NCBI RefSeq assembly: GCF_001646665.1
Contig: NZ_LWBU01000279.1
Coordinates: 310,760 to 374,759 of the forward strand
DNA from: Streptomyces noursei
GTDB taxonomy: Bacteria > Actinomycetota > Actinomycetes > Streptomycetales > Streptomycetaceae
Direction of reading: 5' to 3'
DNA length: 64,000 nucleotides
A program made the translations under genes and the position numbers. Shown here one piece after another: positions 17,779-26,273 of the stretch. The notes under the pieces were generated by a model. The model made no database searches and was not told the DNA's origin. It saw only the letters and a program-made list of their open reading frames with translations. Each line of letters starts with the position of its first letter. Positions within the stretch are counted from its first letter, which is position 1.

Positions 17779-19293
17779 TCACGTCCCCGTGCGGGCGGCG
17801 GCGGTGGCCGTACCGCCCGGGGTGACGGGCCGGGCCGCCTGGGCGGAGAGCGGGGTGGCGATGTCCTCCAGGGACCTGCCCTCCGCGGCGACCGCGAAGA
17901 ACCAGGCCACCAGGCCGCCCGCCACCATCAGCGTGGCGCCGATGCAGAAGGCCAGCACGGTGTCCGCGACCACGCCGCTCTCGGTGAGCCCGGCGAAGAT
18001 CAGCGGGCCGGAGATGCCGCCGGCGGCCGTGCCGACCGCGTAGAAGAACGCGATCGCCATCGCGCGGGTCTCCATGGGGAAGATCTCGCTGACCGTCAGG
18101 TACGCGGAGCTGGCGCCCGCCGACGCGAAGAAGAGCACCACGCACCAGCTGAGGGTCATGGTGGTGGCGGTCAGCCAGCCGTTGGAGAACATCCACGCCG
18201 TCAGGAACAGCAGCGTCCCGGAGAGGATGTACGTCCCCGCGATCATCGGGCGACGGCCCCAGGTGTCGAAGAGCCGGCCGAGCAGCAGGGGGCCCATGAA
18301 GTTGCCGAACGCGATGACCGCGAAGAAGTAACCCGTCGAGCCGGTGCCGACGTCGAAGAAGGTGACCAGGATCGCCCCGAACCCGAACGTGATCGCGTTG
18401 TAGAGGAAGGCCTGTCCGACGAAGAGGGCGAGGCCCAGCACCGCGCGCCGGGGGTAGGTGCGGCAGAGCGTCCGGGCGATCTGCACGAAGCCGACGCTGT
18501 GCCGCTGCTTGATGGTGATCGCCGCGGCCGGCTCCGGCAGCGGCCGGCCCGTCTCCGCCTCCACCTGCCGCTCGACGTCCTCCACCAGCCGCTCGGCGCC
18601 CTCCTCCCGGCCGTGGATGAACATCCAGCGGGGGCTCTCGGGCACGTGGCGGCGGACGAGCAGGATGACCAGGCCGAGGACGACGCCGAGGCCGAAGGAG
18701 ACACGCCAGCCGATGTCCTTCGGCAGGATGTCGGTGTCGAGGGCGAGGACCGAGAGCAGGGCGCCGCCCATGGCACCGAGCCAGAAGCTGCCGTTGATGA
18801 TCAGGTCCACCCGGCCGCGGTACTTGCTGGGGATCAGCTCGTCGATGGCGGAGTTGATGGCCGCGTACTCACCGCCGATGCCGAAGCCGGTCAGGAAGCG
18901 GAAGACGAAGAACCACCAGGCGGAGAAGGACAGCGCCGTCAGCGCCGTGGCGGCGAGGTAGACCGCGAGGGTGATCAGGAAGAGCTTCTTGCGGCCGAAG
19001 CGGTCCGTGAGCCAGCCGAAGAACAGCGCGCCCGAGCAGGCGCCCGCCACGTACAGCGCGGCGGCGATGCCGGTGACCTGGGCGCTGCTGATGGCGAGCC
19101 CGCTGCCCTCCTCGGAGAGCCGGCCGGCCATGCTGCCGACGATGGTGACTTCCAGGCCGTCCAGGATCCAGACGGTGCCGAGTCCGATGACGATCATCCA
19201 GTGCCAGCGCGACCAGGGCAGTCTGTCCAGTCGCGCCGGTACCTGCGTCGTGACGGTCCCGTCCGACGCTTGCCCGAGCTGCCGCTCCGTCAT
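17779..19293 (-). CDS. MFS transporter, sugar-porter-like
   Basis: The 504-residue protein has about 12 membrane segments, the signature DRFGRKKLF after segment 2, and FGIGGEYAAINSAIDELIPSKYRGR after segment 4 with PESPRW at the end of segment 6. This matches the sugar/organic acid porters of the MFS. The central loop (about 230-270) is cytoplasmic and charged. The substrate is unknown. GGAGG precedes the ATG by 6 nt. The gene is alone in its transcription unit and divergent from the SDR gene at 19381. Confidence 0.9.
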   Translation of the reverse strand: MTERQLGQASDGTVTTQVPARLDRLPWSRWHWMIVIGLGTVWILDGLEVTIVGSMAGRLSEEGSGLAISSAQVTGIAAALYVAGACSGALFFGWLTDRFGRKKLFLITLAVYLAATALTALSFSAWWFFVFRFLTGFGIGGEYAAINSAIDELIPSKYRGRVDLIINGSFWLGAMGGALLSVLALDTDILPKDIGWRVSFGLGVVLGLVILLVRRHVPESPRWMFIHGREEGAERLVEDVERQVEAETGRPLPEPAAAITIKQRHSVGFVQIARTLCRTYPRRAVLGLALFVGQAFLYNAITFGFGAILVTFFDVGTGSTGYFFAVIAFGNFMGPLLLGRLFDTWGRRPMIAGTYILSGTLLFLTAWMFSNGWLTATTMTLSWCVVLFFASAGASSAYLTVSEIFPMETRAMAIAFFYAVGTAAGGISGPLIFAGLTESGVVADTVLAFCIGATLMVAGGLVAWFFAVAAEGRSLEDIATPLSAQAARPVTPGGTATAAARTGT

Positions 19294-19380
19294 GGGTCAC
19301 CTCCGAGGCGTGAAGAGGGCGGGCGGGTACCCCATGGTCAAAGCGGTGAAACGGCCCGTTCGGCGGGTACCCGCCGGGCC

Positions 19381-20190
19381 ATGCACACCGAGAAGCCCAT
19401 GGCGGTGGTGACCGGTGCCTCCAGCGGCATCGGTCTCGCCCTGGCCCGGGTGTTCGCCGAGAACGGGTTCGACCTCGTGGTCTGCGCCGAGGACGCGGCG
19501 GTGGCGGAGACCGCCGACGAGCTGCGCGGCCGCGGTGCCGACGTCGTCGCCGTACGGGCCGACCTCGCCGTCTACGACGGCGTCGAGCAGCTGTACGGGG
19601 CGGTGCTCGCCACCCGCAGGCCGGTCGCTGCCGCCGTTTTGAACGCCGGGGTGGGCGAGGGCGGGGCGTTCACCGACGTGGACCTGGCGGACCACGCCCG
19701 GGTCGTCGACCTCAACATCACCTCGACCCTGCACCTGGCGCACCGGCTGCTGCCGGGCATGATCGCGGCGGGCGCCGGACGGCTCATGATCACCTCCTCG
19801 GTGGCCTCGATGGCCCCCGGGCCGTTCCAGTCCGTCTACAACGCCTCCAAGTCGTTCCTCCAGTCCTTCGCCCAGGCGCTGCGGGAGGAACTGCGGGGCA
19901 CCGGGGTGACGGTGACGGCGCTGATGCCGAGCGCCACCAGGACGGCCTTCTTCCACCGGGCCGGGATGGACGACACCCGCCTGGGACGCATGACGAAGGA
20001 CGACCCCGCCGTGGTGGCCCGGCAGGGGTACGCGGCACTGATGCGCGGCCGGGGCCGGGTGGTGGCCGGATCGGCGGGCAGCCGGGTCCTGGGCGCGGCC
20101 CTCACGGTGCTGCCCGACCGCCTCAAGACTCTCGGCCAGCGCTTCCTGTCGGAGCCCCGCCCCCGCCGCCTGCTGCCGGGCGGTCGCTAA
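19381..20190 (+). CDS. SDR-family oxidoreductase, classical type
   Basis: The 269-residue protein has TGASSGIG near residue 12, LNAGVG in place of NNAG, the catalytic Tyr-Lys in VYNASKSF, and a C-terminal basic tail. It resembles the YqjQ/DltE-like group of SDRs that act on lipid or aldehyde substrates. Its stop overlaps the stop of the convergent dehydrogenase gene by 4 bp. The substrate is unknown. Confidence 0.88.
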   Translation: MHTEKPMAVVTGASSGIGLALARVFAENGFDLVVCAEDAAVAETADELRGRGADVVAVRADLAVYDGVEQLYGAVLATRRPVAAAVLNAGVGEGGAFTDVDLADHARVVDLNITSTLHLAHRLLPGMIAAGAGRLMITSSVASMAPGPFQSVYNASKSFLQSFAQALREELRGTGVTVTALMPSATRTAFFHRAGMDDTRLGRMTKDDPAVVARQGYAALMRGRGRVVAGSAGSRVLGAALTVLPDRLKTLGQRFLSEPRPRRLLPGGR

Positions 20191-21230
20191 CGCCCCAGCA
20201 CCCGCGGGTTGGCGCAGTGGGCGAGCGGTTCGCCGCGCAGGTGGCGGGCCGCCTCGGCCGCGACGATGCGCGCCGCCCGGTGCGCCACCTCCCTGCTGGC
20301 GCCCGCGATGTGCGGGGTCAGGACGACGCCCGGGGTGGACAGCAGCCGGGCGCCGGCCGGGACCGGCTCGGCCGGGAACACGTCGAAGCCGGCGCCCGCG
20401 AGGTGCCCCGAGTCCAGCGCGTCGCACACCGCCTCGTAGTCGACGAGCGCGCCGCGCGCGCAGTTCACGAGCACGGAGCCGGGCGGCATCGCCGCGATCT
20501 CGGCGGCGCCGAGCATGCCCCTGGTCTCCTCCGTCACGCGCGCGTGCAGCGAGACGATCCGCGACCGGCCCAGCAGCTCGTCCAGCGGCACGGGTTCGGC
20601 GACGCCCGCCACCGCTTCCGGCGCCACGTACGGGTCGTGCACCAGCACCTTCGCGCCCATCGCGGCCAGGACCCGGGCCACCCGCGACCCGATCGCCCCG
20701 AAGCCGACCAGTCCGACGACCGAGCCGTCGATCTCGATGCCGCAGTTGTCGTAGTCGTAGTAGTCGCCGCGCCAGACGCCGCGGGTGAGGTCGGTGTGGA
20801 CGGCACCGATCCCCCGGGCTGCGGCGAGGATCAGGGCGAGGGTGTGCTCGGCGGTGGCGGTGGCGTTGCGGCCGGGGGCGTAGCAGACGGCGACGCCGTG
20901 GCGGGTCGCGGCCTCCAGGTCGGCGTTGACCGGGCCGCCCCGGCTGACGCAGAACAGCTCCAGGTCGGGGCAGGCCTTCAGGACCCGCTCGGTCAGCGGG
21001 GCCAGCTGGGTGAGGCAGATCCGCGCTCCGGCCAGCGCCTCGATCAGCTGGTCCTCGGTGCCGGACGCCTCGTCGACCTCGGCGACCGGGCCGAACGGCG
21101 TGTGCGGCCAGGGCAGCTGGATCTCCCGTACGTCCAGGGCCGTGTCGTCCGGTACGGCGGCGCGCAGTTCCTCGCGCAGCAGCCGGGGCAGGACGAAGTG
21201 GTCGCCGGCGGCGAGGACGGTGGTGGTCAC
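20187..21230 (-). CDS. D-isomer-specific 2-hydroxyacid dehydrogenase
   Basis: The 347-residue enzyme has the NAD-binding GFGAIGSRVARVL turn, the Arg of NCARGALVD, and the catalytic His of TPHIAGAS, as in the D-2-hydroxyacid/phosphoglycerate dehydrogenase family. It reduces a 2-keto acid or oxidises the hydroxyacid using NAD. The GTG start overlaps the stop of the phosphatase gene by 4 bp, and it is the last gene of a four-gene operon with two FGGY kinases. It could oxidise a sugar acid formed in the pathway. Confidence 0.88.
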   Translation of the reverse strand: MTTTVLAAGDHFVLPRLLREELRAAVPDDTALDVREIQLPWPHTPFGPVAEVDEASGTEDQLIEALAGARICLTQLAPLTERVLKACPDLELFCVSRGGPVNADLEAATRHGVAVCYAPGRNATATAEHTLALILAAARGIGAVHTDLTRGVWRGDYYDYDNCGIEIDGSVVGLVGFGAIGSRVARVLAAMGAKVLVHDPYVAPEAVAGVAEPVPLDELLGRSRIVSLHARVTEETRGMLGAAEIAAMPPGSVLVNCARGALVDYEAVCDALDSGHLAGAGFDVFPAEPVPAGARLLSTPGVVLTPHIAGASREVAHRAARIVAAEAARHLRGEPLAHCANPRVLGR

Positions 21231-21865
21231 GGTGGTGCTCCCGTTCGGTGGGTGGTGGGGGCGGCGGGTGCGTTGAGCCGCAGCAGGGACGCCCGTCGGC
21301 CGGGCAGCAGCCGCAGTTCGGTCAGGGCGCCGTTCTCCAGGGCGGGGAAGACCTGGCGGTAGCGGGCGAGCGGGATGCCCAGCAGCTCACACAGGGCCAG
21401 GCGTACGAGGGTGGAGTGCGCGACGACCAGCACACGGCCGCCGGGGAGTTCCCGCGCGACCTCCTCCAGGCAGCCGACGGCACGCTCGGCCGCCGCGACG
21501 GGGTCCTCGCCGCCCGGCAGGTGGTGGGCCACCGGGTCGGCCAGGAAGGCGGCCAGCTCGTCGGGGAACTCCTCGGCCATCTCCCCGCGCGTCAGCCCGT
21601 CGCCGCGCCCGAAGTCCACCTCGTACAGCCGCTCGTCGACACGGGCGGTGAGGCCGAGCGCGGTCGCGGCGGGCCCGGCGGTGAGGCGGGCCCGGGACAG
21701 CGGCGAGCAGAGGACGGCGTCGAGGCGCTGCCCGGCCGCCCAGGCCCCGAGCGCGGCGGCCTGTCGCAGGCCCCGTTCGGTGAGCGGCACGTCGGTGCGG
21801 CCCGCGTAGCGGTTCTCCGCGTGCCAGGTGGTCTCGCCGTGGCGTACGAGGACGAAGTCGGTCAC
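21227..21865 (-). CDS. Histidine phosphatase (phosphoglycerate mutase-like)
   Basis: The 212-residue protein starts with VLVRHGET, the phospho-accepting RHG motif, and carries the second His in VVAHSTLVRL. The family removes phosphate from small molecules or moves it between positions. The GTG start overlaps the kinase stop (GTGA). In this operon it may dephosphorylate a phosphorylated polyol or sugar acid; that role is inferred from position only. Confidence 0.85.
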   Translation of the reverse strand: MTDFVLVRHGETTWHAENRYAGRTDVPLTERGLRQAAALGAWAAGQRLDAVLCSPLSRARLTAGPAATALGLTARVDERLYEVDFGRGDGLTRGEMAEEFPDELAAFLADPVAHHLPGGEDPVAAAERAVGCLEEVARELPGGRVLVVAHSTLVRLALCELLGIPLARYRQVFPALENGALTELRLLPGRRASLLRLNAPAAPTTHRTGAPP

Positions 21866-23346
21866 CGCTCGGCCTTTCCTCGGGCGTGCTCGGCCACCGC
21901 CGGCTCCAGCAGGCCGCGCCGGGTCAGTTCGTCGACGAACCGGAGGTACACGGGGGTGAGCCGGGCGGTGCGGCTGGGGTCGGGGGTCAGTTCCTCGCGG
22001 ACGCGCACCATGGCGGACGCCGCCTCCTCCAGGGTGGCGCCCGACGCGGTGGCGGCCAGCACCGCCATGCCGGTGGCGCTCTCGGCGTGTTCGGGCAGGG
22101 TGACCGTCCGGCCGAGGACGTCGGCGCGCAGCTGCGACCAGTAGCGGTTGCGGGCCCCGCCGCCGGTGAGGGAGAGCGGGCCGCCGACGGGGGCGCCCAG
22201 GTGGTCGAGGCGGTCGAGGCAGAGGCGTTCGACGCAGGCCGTGCCGAGGAGCAGGGCGTGGAACTCCTCCGCGTCGCCGTCCGCGTCGCCGAGGAGGAAG
22301 GGGGTGGCGTCGGGGGCGAGGAACGGGAAGCGTTCGCCGCCCCCGCCCGCCAGGGGGTAGGCGACGGCGGTGGACCCGGTCGCCGCGGCGGCGGCGGTGA
22401 GGGCGTCCAGGTCCGCGCCGGGGAAGCGCCGGGCGAGGGCTCCGGCGCCGCTGCCGGACGCACCGCCGGGCAGCCAGGTGCCGCCCGGTCCGCGGTGGCA
22501 GTAGACCACTCCCCCGGGGTCGCGCACGAGGTGGGGGCTGACGCCCTTGAGGACGAGGGTGGTGCCGAGGACCGAGTTCCACGCGCCCGGGGTGAGCGCC
22601 CCGGCACCGATCTGCGCGGCACAGCCGTCGGTCATGCCCGCGACGACGGGCGTGCCCGCGGGGAGCCCGGTCGCGCCCGCGGCGGCGGCGCACACCGTGC
22701 CGACGACCGTACCGGGGCGGACGACGTCCGGCAGCAGACCGGCCGGGACGCCGAGCCGGGCCAGTTCGTCGTCCGGCCAGCGCTCCTCGACCAGGTGGTA
22801 GCCGGTCTTCAGGGCGTGGCTCGTGTCGCTCGCCAGCTGCCGCCCGGCCAGCCGCCAGGTGATCAGGTCGGACTGGTGCAGCAGCCGCGCGTCCGGGAAG
22901 TCGGTGTTGTCCAGCAGCCACAGCAGCTTGGGCAGCGCCCAGGACGGCTGCATCGCCCGGTAGCCGAGGTCCCGCCAGACGGCGCCGCCCTCCTTGTTGA
23001 CGCGGGCGGTGTACGCGCGGGCGCGCCCGTCGTCGTACATGAGGCCGGGCGTGAGGGCACGGCCCTGCCGGTCGGCGAGGAGGACCGTGCCGGAGGTGGC
23101 GTCGACGGCCACTCCCCGGACGCGCTCGGGCGCGATGCCGGCGAGGGCCTCGCGGCACGCGGCGGCGACGGCGGACCACCACTGCGCGGGGTCCTGTTCG
23201 TGGCGGGCGCCGTCGCGCCGGCCGGTGAGCGGGCGGGAGGCGGCGGCGACCAGCCGGCCGCCGCCGTCCACCGCGACGGCGCGGGCGCTCTGGGTGCCGA
23301 GGTCGAGGCCGACGTGGACGGCGTCGGAGAGGGGGGCGTCAGGCAT
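21862..23346 (-). CDS. FGGY-family carbohydrate kinase, xylulokinase-like
   Basis: The 494-residue kinase has the N-terminal ATPase-fold phosphate loop GLDLGTQSARAV, VAVDATSGT and, in the C-terminal domain, LSLTGGGARNRYWSQLRADVLG, the FGGY signature region. It phosphorylates a ketose or polyol with ATP. It overlaps the upstream kinase gene by 8 bp. The two kinases share only the family fold, so they probably act on different substrates. Confidence 0.88.
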   Translation of the reverse strand: MPDAPLSDAVHVGLDLGTQSARAVAVDGGGRLVAAASRPLTGRRDGARHEQDPAQWWSAVAAACREALAGIAPERVRGVAVDATSGTVLLADRQGRALTPGLMYDDGRARAYTARVNKEGGAVWRDLGYRAMQPSWALPKLLWLLDNTDFPDARLLHQSDLITWRLAGRQLASDTSHALKTGYHLVEERWPDDELARLGVPAGLLPDVVRPGTVVGTVCAAAAGATGLPAGTPVVAGMTDGCAAQIGAGALTPGAWNSVLGTTLVLKGVSPHLVRDPGGVVYCHRGPGGTWLPGGASGSGAGALARRFPGADLDALTAAAAATGSTAVAYPLAGGGGERFPFLAPDATPFLLGDADGDAEEFHALLLGTACVERLCLDRLDHLGAPVGGPLSLTGGGARNRYWSQLRADVLGRTVTLPEHAESATGMAVLAATASGATLEEAASAMVRVREELTPDPSRTARLTPVYLRFVDELTRRGLLEPAVAEHARGKAER

Positions 23347-24850
23347 GGGGTGCTTTCCGTACGTCGGTGGCGGCGGGCGACCAGCCCAGGGAGCGGGCGG
23401 CGTCGCGCCAGGTGAGGAACGACTCGTAGAGCTCGTCGTAGAAGGCGCCCCGCCCGGGGTCGGGCTCCCAGCCGGAGCGCATCCGGACGTACTTGGCGGC
23501 GGCCTCGCTCATGCTGCTCTCGGCGCCGGTGAGGACGAGCCCGGTCAGGAACGCGCCCTTGGCGCCGAGTTCGGTGTCGGCGGCGCGGGCGGTGGGGACG
23601 CCGGTCGCGTCGGCGATGAGGCGGCACCAGTCGTCGCTGGCGGATCCGCCGCCGCACAGGCGCAGTTCGTGGATGTCGGTGCCGGACGCCCGCAGGCAGT
23701 CGCGGACGACGAGCGAGAGTCCTTCGAACACGGCCCGGGCCAGGTGGGCGGGCGTGTGGTCGAGGGACAGGCCCCAGAAGGAGCCGCGGGCCCCGGGGTC
23801 GAGGAAGGGGGCGCGTTCCCCGGCGGGCGAGAGGTACGGGAGGAACGCGGGCCCGCCCGGGCGGGGCTCGGTGCCGAAGGCCAGCCGGCCGAGTGCGGCG
23901 GGGCCGTCGACGGCCAGGAGGCGGGAGGCCCAGTCGAGGACCTCGGTGCCGGAGAGGGTGGGGAAGGCGCGCAGGACGCGGTCCCGGGCGCCGTAGGCGA
24001 TGGTGATGCCGCACGGCTCGCCGGAGGTGTCGACCCGGCGTGTGACGATCTCGGTGCACAGGGTGGTGCCGAGGATCGCGCAGGCCTGGCCCGGTTCGAC
24101 GGCGCCGGCGCCGCGCGCGGTCGCGGCGATGTCGTAGGGGGCCATGACGACGGGCAGGCCGGCCGGGAGGCCGAGTTCGCCCGCGGCGCGGTGCGTGATC
24201 CCGGCGACGCGCTCGTGCTCGCCCAGCACCCGGGGCAGCAGCCGGGTGTGCGGGCCGAACCCGAACAGGTCGATGACCGCCGGGTCGTAGGCGCCGGTGG
24301 TGTGGTCGAGGAACGGCGCGGAGGCGTCGGACTCGTCGATGCCGGTCACGCCGGTGAGCTTGAGGAACAGCCAGCCGGCCGCCGTCAGCGCCGTACGGGA
24401 GCGGGCCAGGCGTTCGGGGTCGTGCGCGGCGAGCCAGCTGATCACCGCGTTGGGCATGCCGCCGCAGGTGAGGGAGCCGTTGCGGCGGTAGGCCTCCTCC
24501 AGTACGCCGTCGGCGGCCCAGCGGGTGAGCAGGCCGCCCGCGCGCCCGTCGGACCACAGGACGGCCGGACCGGTGGGGCGGTCCTGGGCGTCGACGAGCC
24601 AGCAGCCGTCGCCCTGGGCGGTGAAGCTCACCAGCCGCACGGGGTCGTGGCCGGGGCCCAGTGCGGAGAGGGCGCCGCGCACGGTGACGACCACCGCGTT
24701 CCACACGGCGTCCATGTCCTGCTCCGCCCAGCCGGGCCGGGGGCGCAGCACTTCGGTGCCGATGCGGGACAGCGCTGTTTCCTGCCCCTGGTCGTCGAAG
24801 ACGACGGATTTGATGACGGACGTGCCGACGTCGATGGTCAGAACCGACAT
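23339..24850 (-). CDS. FGGY-family kinase, erythritol kinase-like
   Basis: The 503-residue kinase begins LTIDVGTSVIKSVVF and has EQDMDAVW and AQGDGCWLVD segments, which resemble erythritol kinase EryA as I remember it, and LRLCGGGSASDDWCRLIAD as the C-terminal signature. It would phosphorylate a four- or five-carbon polyol. It is the first gene of the four-gene operon, downstream of a good promoter at 24885-24914. The substrate remains a guess based on similarity and on the polyol-type permease nearby. Confidence 0.82.
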   Translation of the reverse strand: MSVLTIDVGTSVIKSVVFDDQGQETALSRIGTEVLRPRPGWAEQDMDAVWNAVVVTVRGALSALGPGHDPVRLVSFTAQGDGCWLVDAQDRPTGPAVLWSDGRAGGLLTRWAADGVLEEAYRRNGSLTCGGMPNAVISWLAAHDPERLARSRTALTAAGWLFLKLTGVTGIDESDASAPFLDHTTGAYDPAVIDLFGFGPHTRLLPRVLGEHERVAGITHRAAGELGLPAGLPVVMAPYDIAATARGAGAVEPGQACAILGTTLCTEIVTRRVDTSGEPCGITIAYGARDRVLRAFPTLSGTEVLDWASRLLAVDGPAALGRLAFGTEPRPGGPAFLPYLSPAGERAPFLDPGARGSFWGLSLDHTPAHLARAVFEGLSLVVRDCLRASGTDIHELRLCGGGSASDDWCRLIADATGVPTARAADTELGAKGAFLTGLVLTGAESSMSEAAAKYVRMRSGWEPDPGRGAFYDELYESFLTWRDAARSLGWSPAATDVRKAPHA

Positions 24851-24884
24851 GACTGGGATACCTGCCCCTTCGCTCGCGGCCGCC

Positions 24885-24914
24885 AGATAAACGTGCGGCT
24901 GTGCCGAGCGTCAA
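24885..24914 (-). promoter_or_regulatory. Probable housekeeping promoter of the kinase operon
   Basis: On the minus strand TTGACG (24914-24909) and TTATCT (24890-24885) are separated by 18 bp, a good fit to the major vegetative promoter. The -10 lies 35 bp upstream of the erythritol-kinase-like gene. The DeoR regulator divergent at 25055 is the natural candidate to repress it. Confidence 0.55.
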
Positions 24915-25054
24915 TCGGCCGCGCGATTATCCCGCCACGGTGCGTGACCGCCGTGTGAGGTCCGGCGCGGTCGCCGCAGGGCCCGAGCCGCGCCCGTGGA
25001 ACGCCGTGTTAAGTTCACGTGAGATTCGCACCAGGTGACAAGGGACCGGACGCC

Positions 25055-25837
25055 ATGACCCGTACGGACGCGCAGGAGGAGCGGCGGCGCAGGGTGCGCG
25101 AGCTGGTGACGGCCAAGGGGTTCGCGCGGACGAACGACCTGGCGGACGAGTTCGGCGTCAGTGTGATGACCGTCCACCGCGACCTGGACGCCCTCCAGGC
25201 GCAGGGCTGGCTGCGCAAGGTGCGGGGCGGCGCCAGCTGCCTGCCGTCGACCCAGTTCCACGGCAGTGTCGGCGAGCGCATGACGACGATGGCGCGGACG
25301 AAGCACCGGCTGGCGCGGGCCGCCGCGGACCTGCTGGCACCCGGGCAGATCGTGATGCTCGACGACTCGACCACCTGCCTGAGCCTGGCGCGGCAGATGG
25401 CCGACCGCACGCCGCTCACCGTGATCACCAACTCGCTGCCGGCCGTCACCGCGCTGTCCAGGGAGGCCGGGGTGTCCCTGATCGCGCTCGGGGGCACGTA
25501 CTTCCCGGCGTACGACGCCTTCATGGGGCTGCACACGGCGCGCAGCGTGGAGGCGTTCCGGGCGGACGTGCTGTTCATGTCGACGACCGCGGTCACCGGG
25601 GACCGCTGCTACCACATGTCGCCCGAGACGGTGCAGGTCAAGCGGGCGATGATGGCGGCCGCCGCGCGCCGGGTGCTGCTCGTCGACCACACCAAGTTCG
25701 CCAACCAGGGGCTGTACGCGCTGGCGCCGCTCACCGACTTCGACGTCGTGCTGGTGGACGACGCGGCGCCGGCCGCGCAGGTGCGGCGGCTGCGGGACCT
25801 GGGCGTGGACGTCCGGACGGTCGACACCTCGCGGTGA
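25055..25837 (+). CDS. DeoR/GlpR-family transcriptional regulator
   Basis: The 260-residue protein has an N-terminal helix-turn-helix (about 8-60, SVMTVHRDLDALQAQGWL) and the DeoR C-terminal sensor domain with ITNSLP, LIALGG and the closing LVDHTKF. Members bind phosphorylated sugars or polyols and usually repress catabolic operons. It is divergent from the two-kinase operon and upstream of the permease, so it most likely controls both. The ATG at 25055 is used; a GTG at 25019 would add 12 residues. Confidence 0.9.
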   Translation: MTRTDAQEERRRRVRELVTAKGFARTNDLADEFGVSVMTVHRDLDALQAQGWLRKVRGGASCLPSTQFHGSVGERMTTMARTKHRLARAAADLLAPGQIVMLDDSTTCLSLARQMADRTPLTVITNSLPAVTALSREAGVSLIALGGTYFPAYDAFMGLHTARSVEAFRADVLFMSTTAVTGDRCYHMSPETVQVKRAMMAAAARRVLLVDHTKFANQGLYALAPLTDFDVVLVDDAAPAAQVRRLRDLGVDVRTVDTSR

Positions 25838-25860
25838 CGGGGGCCCGGCGCCCGGGCTGA

Positions 25861-25877
25861 TCACACGGCCCGTGTGA
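25861..25877. promoter_or_regulatory. Inverted repeat TCACACG-GCC-CGTGTGA, with a third TCACAC
   Basis: Perfect 7-bp arms flank 3 bp in the 436-bp gap between the DeoR gene and the permease, and another TCACAC follows at 25881-25886. A GTGTGA also occurs upstream of the divergent kinase operon near 24951-24956. Shared elements on both sides of the regulator make this a candidate DeoR operator, though it lies far (about 400 bp) from the permease start. Confidence 0.45.
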
Positions 25878-25886
25878 ACGTCACAC

Positions 25887-26273
25887 CGTCTTCACCCGGG
25901 CCGCCGCCCCGGCGGCCCCGGCGCACTCTCCGGCCCCCCGGTACGACCTGCGGCGACGGCGCCCGGCCGATGGGCGGGCCGGGTGTCGCACCGGCGATTT
26001 CACGCCACGTCCGGGCCGGGCCGCGGGGATTTCCGCCCGCTCATTGACGCCGTTTCCCACCCGGCCGTTACATCGTGACGCCCCGGAGCGCACCACCCGG
26101 TGCCCTTCCGGCGCTTCCCGGTGATTTTCCCGTGCTCACCGGCGTGTTCCGGTCCGTTCCGGCGCTCCGCGGCTTTCCGTGCTTTCGCGGTGTTCCGAGT
26201 TCTCCCGCGCTTACCGGCGCTCTCCTGTCATACCCCCGCGCTTTCCCCGACTTCTCAGAAAAGGGTGGTTCCC
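25887..26273 (+). other. Long pyrimidine-biased leader without a convincing gene
   Basis: The gap before the permease has no gene I can support. From about 26090 to 26260 it is poor in adenine and built of loosely repeated TTCCGG, GCTTTCC and GGTGTTCC words. The reading frame of the permease stays open through it, but the translation is low-complexity Phe/Arg/Pro. It may be a long untranslated leader or old repeat sequence. Confidence 0.4.

Noticed and set aside
17710..19380. Plus-strand open frame running into the SDR gene at 19381
   Set aside because: It is antisense to the MFS gene, with Gly/Glu/Arg-rich translation; the SDR homology begins at 19381.
26100..26273. 58-residue N-terminal extension of the permease
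   Set aside because: It is low-complexity Phe/Arg/Pro unlike any transporter start, and the GTG at 26274 has its own ribosome site.
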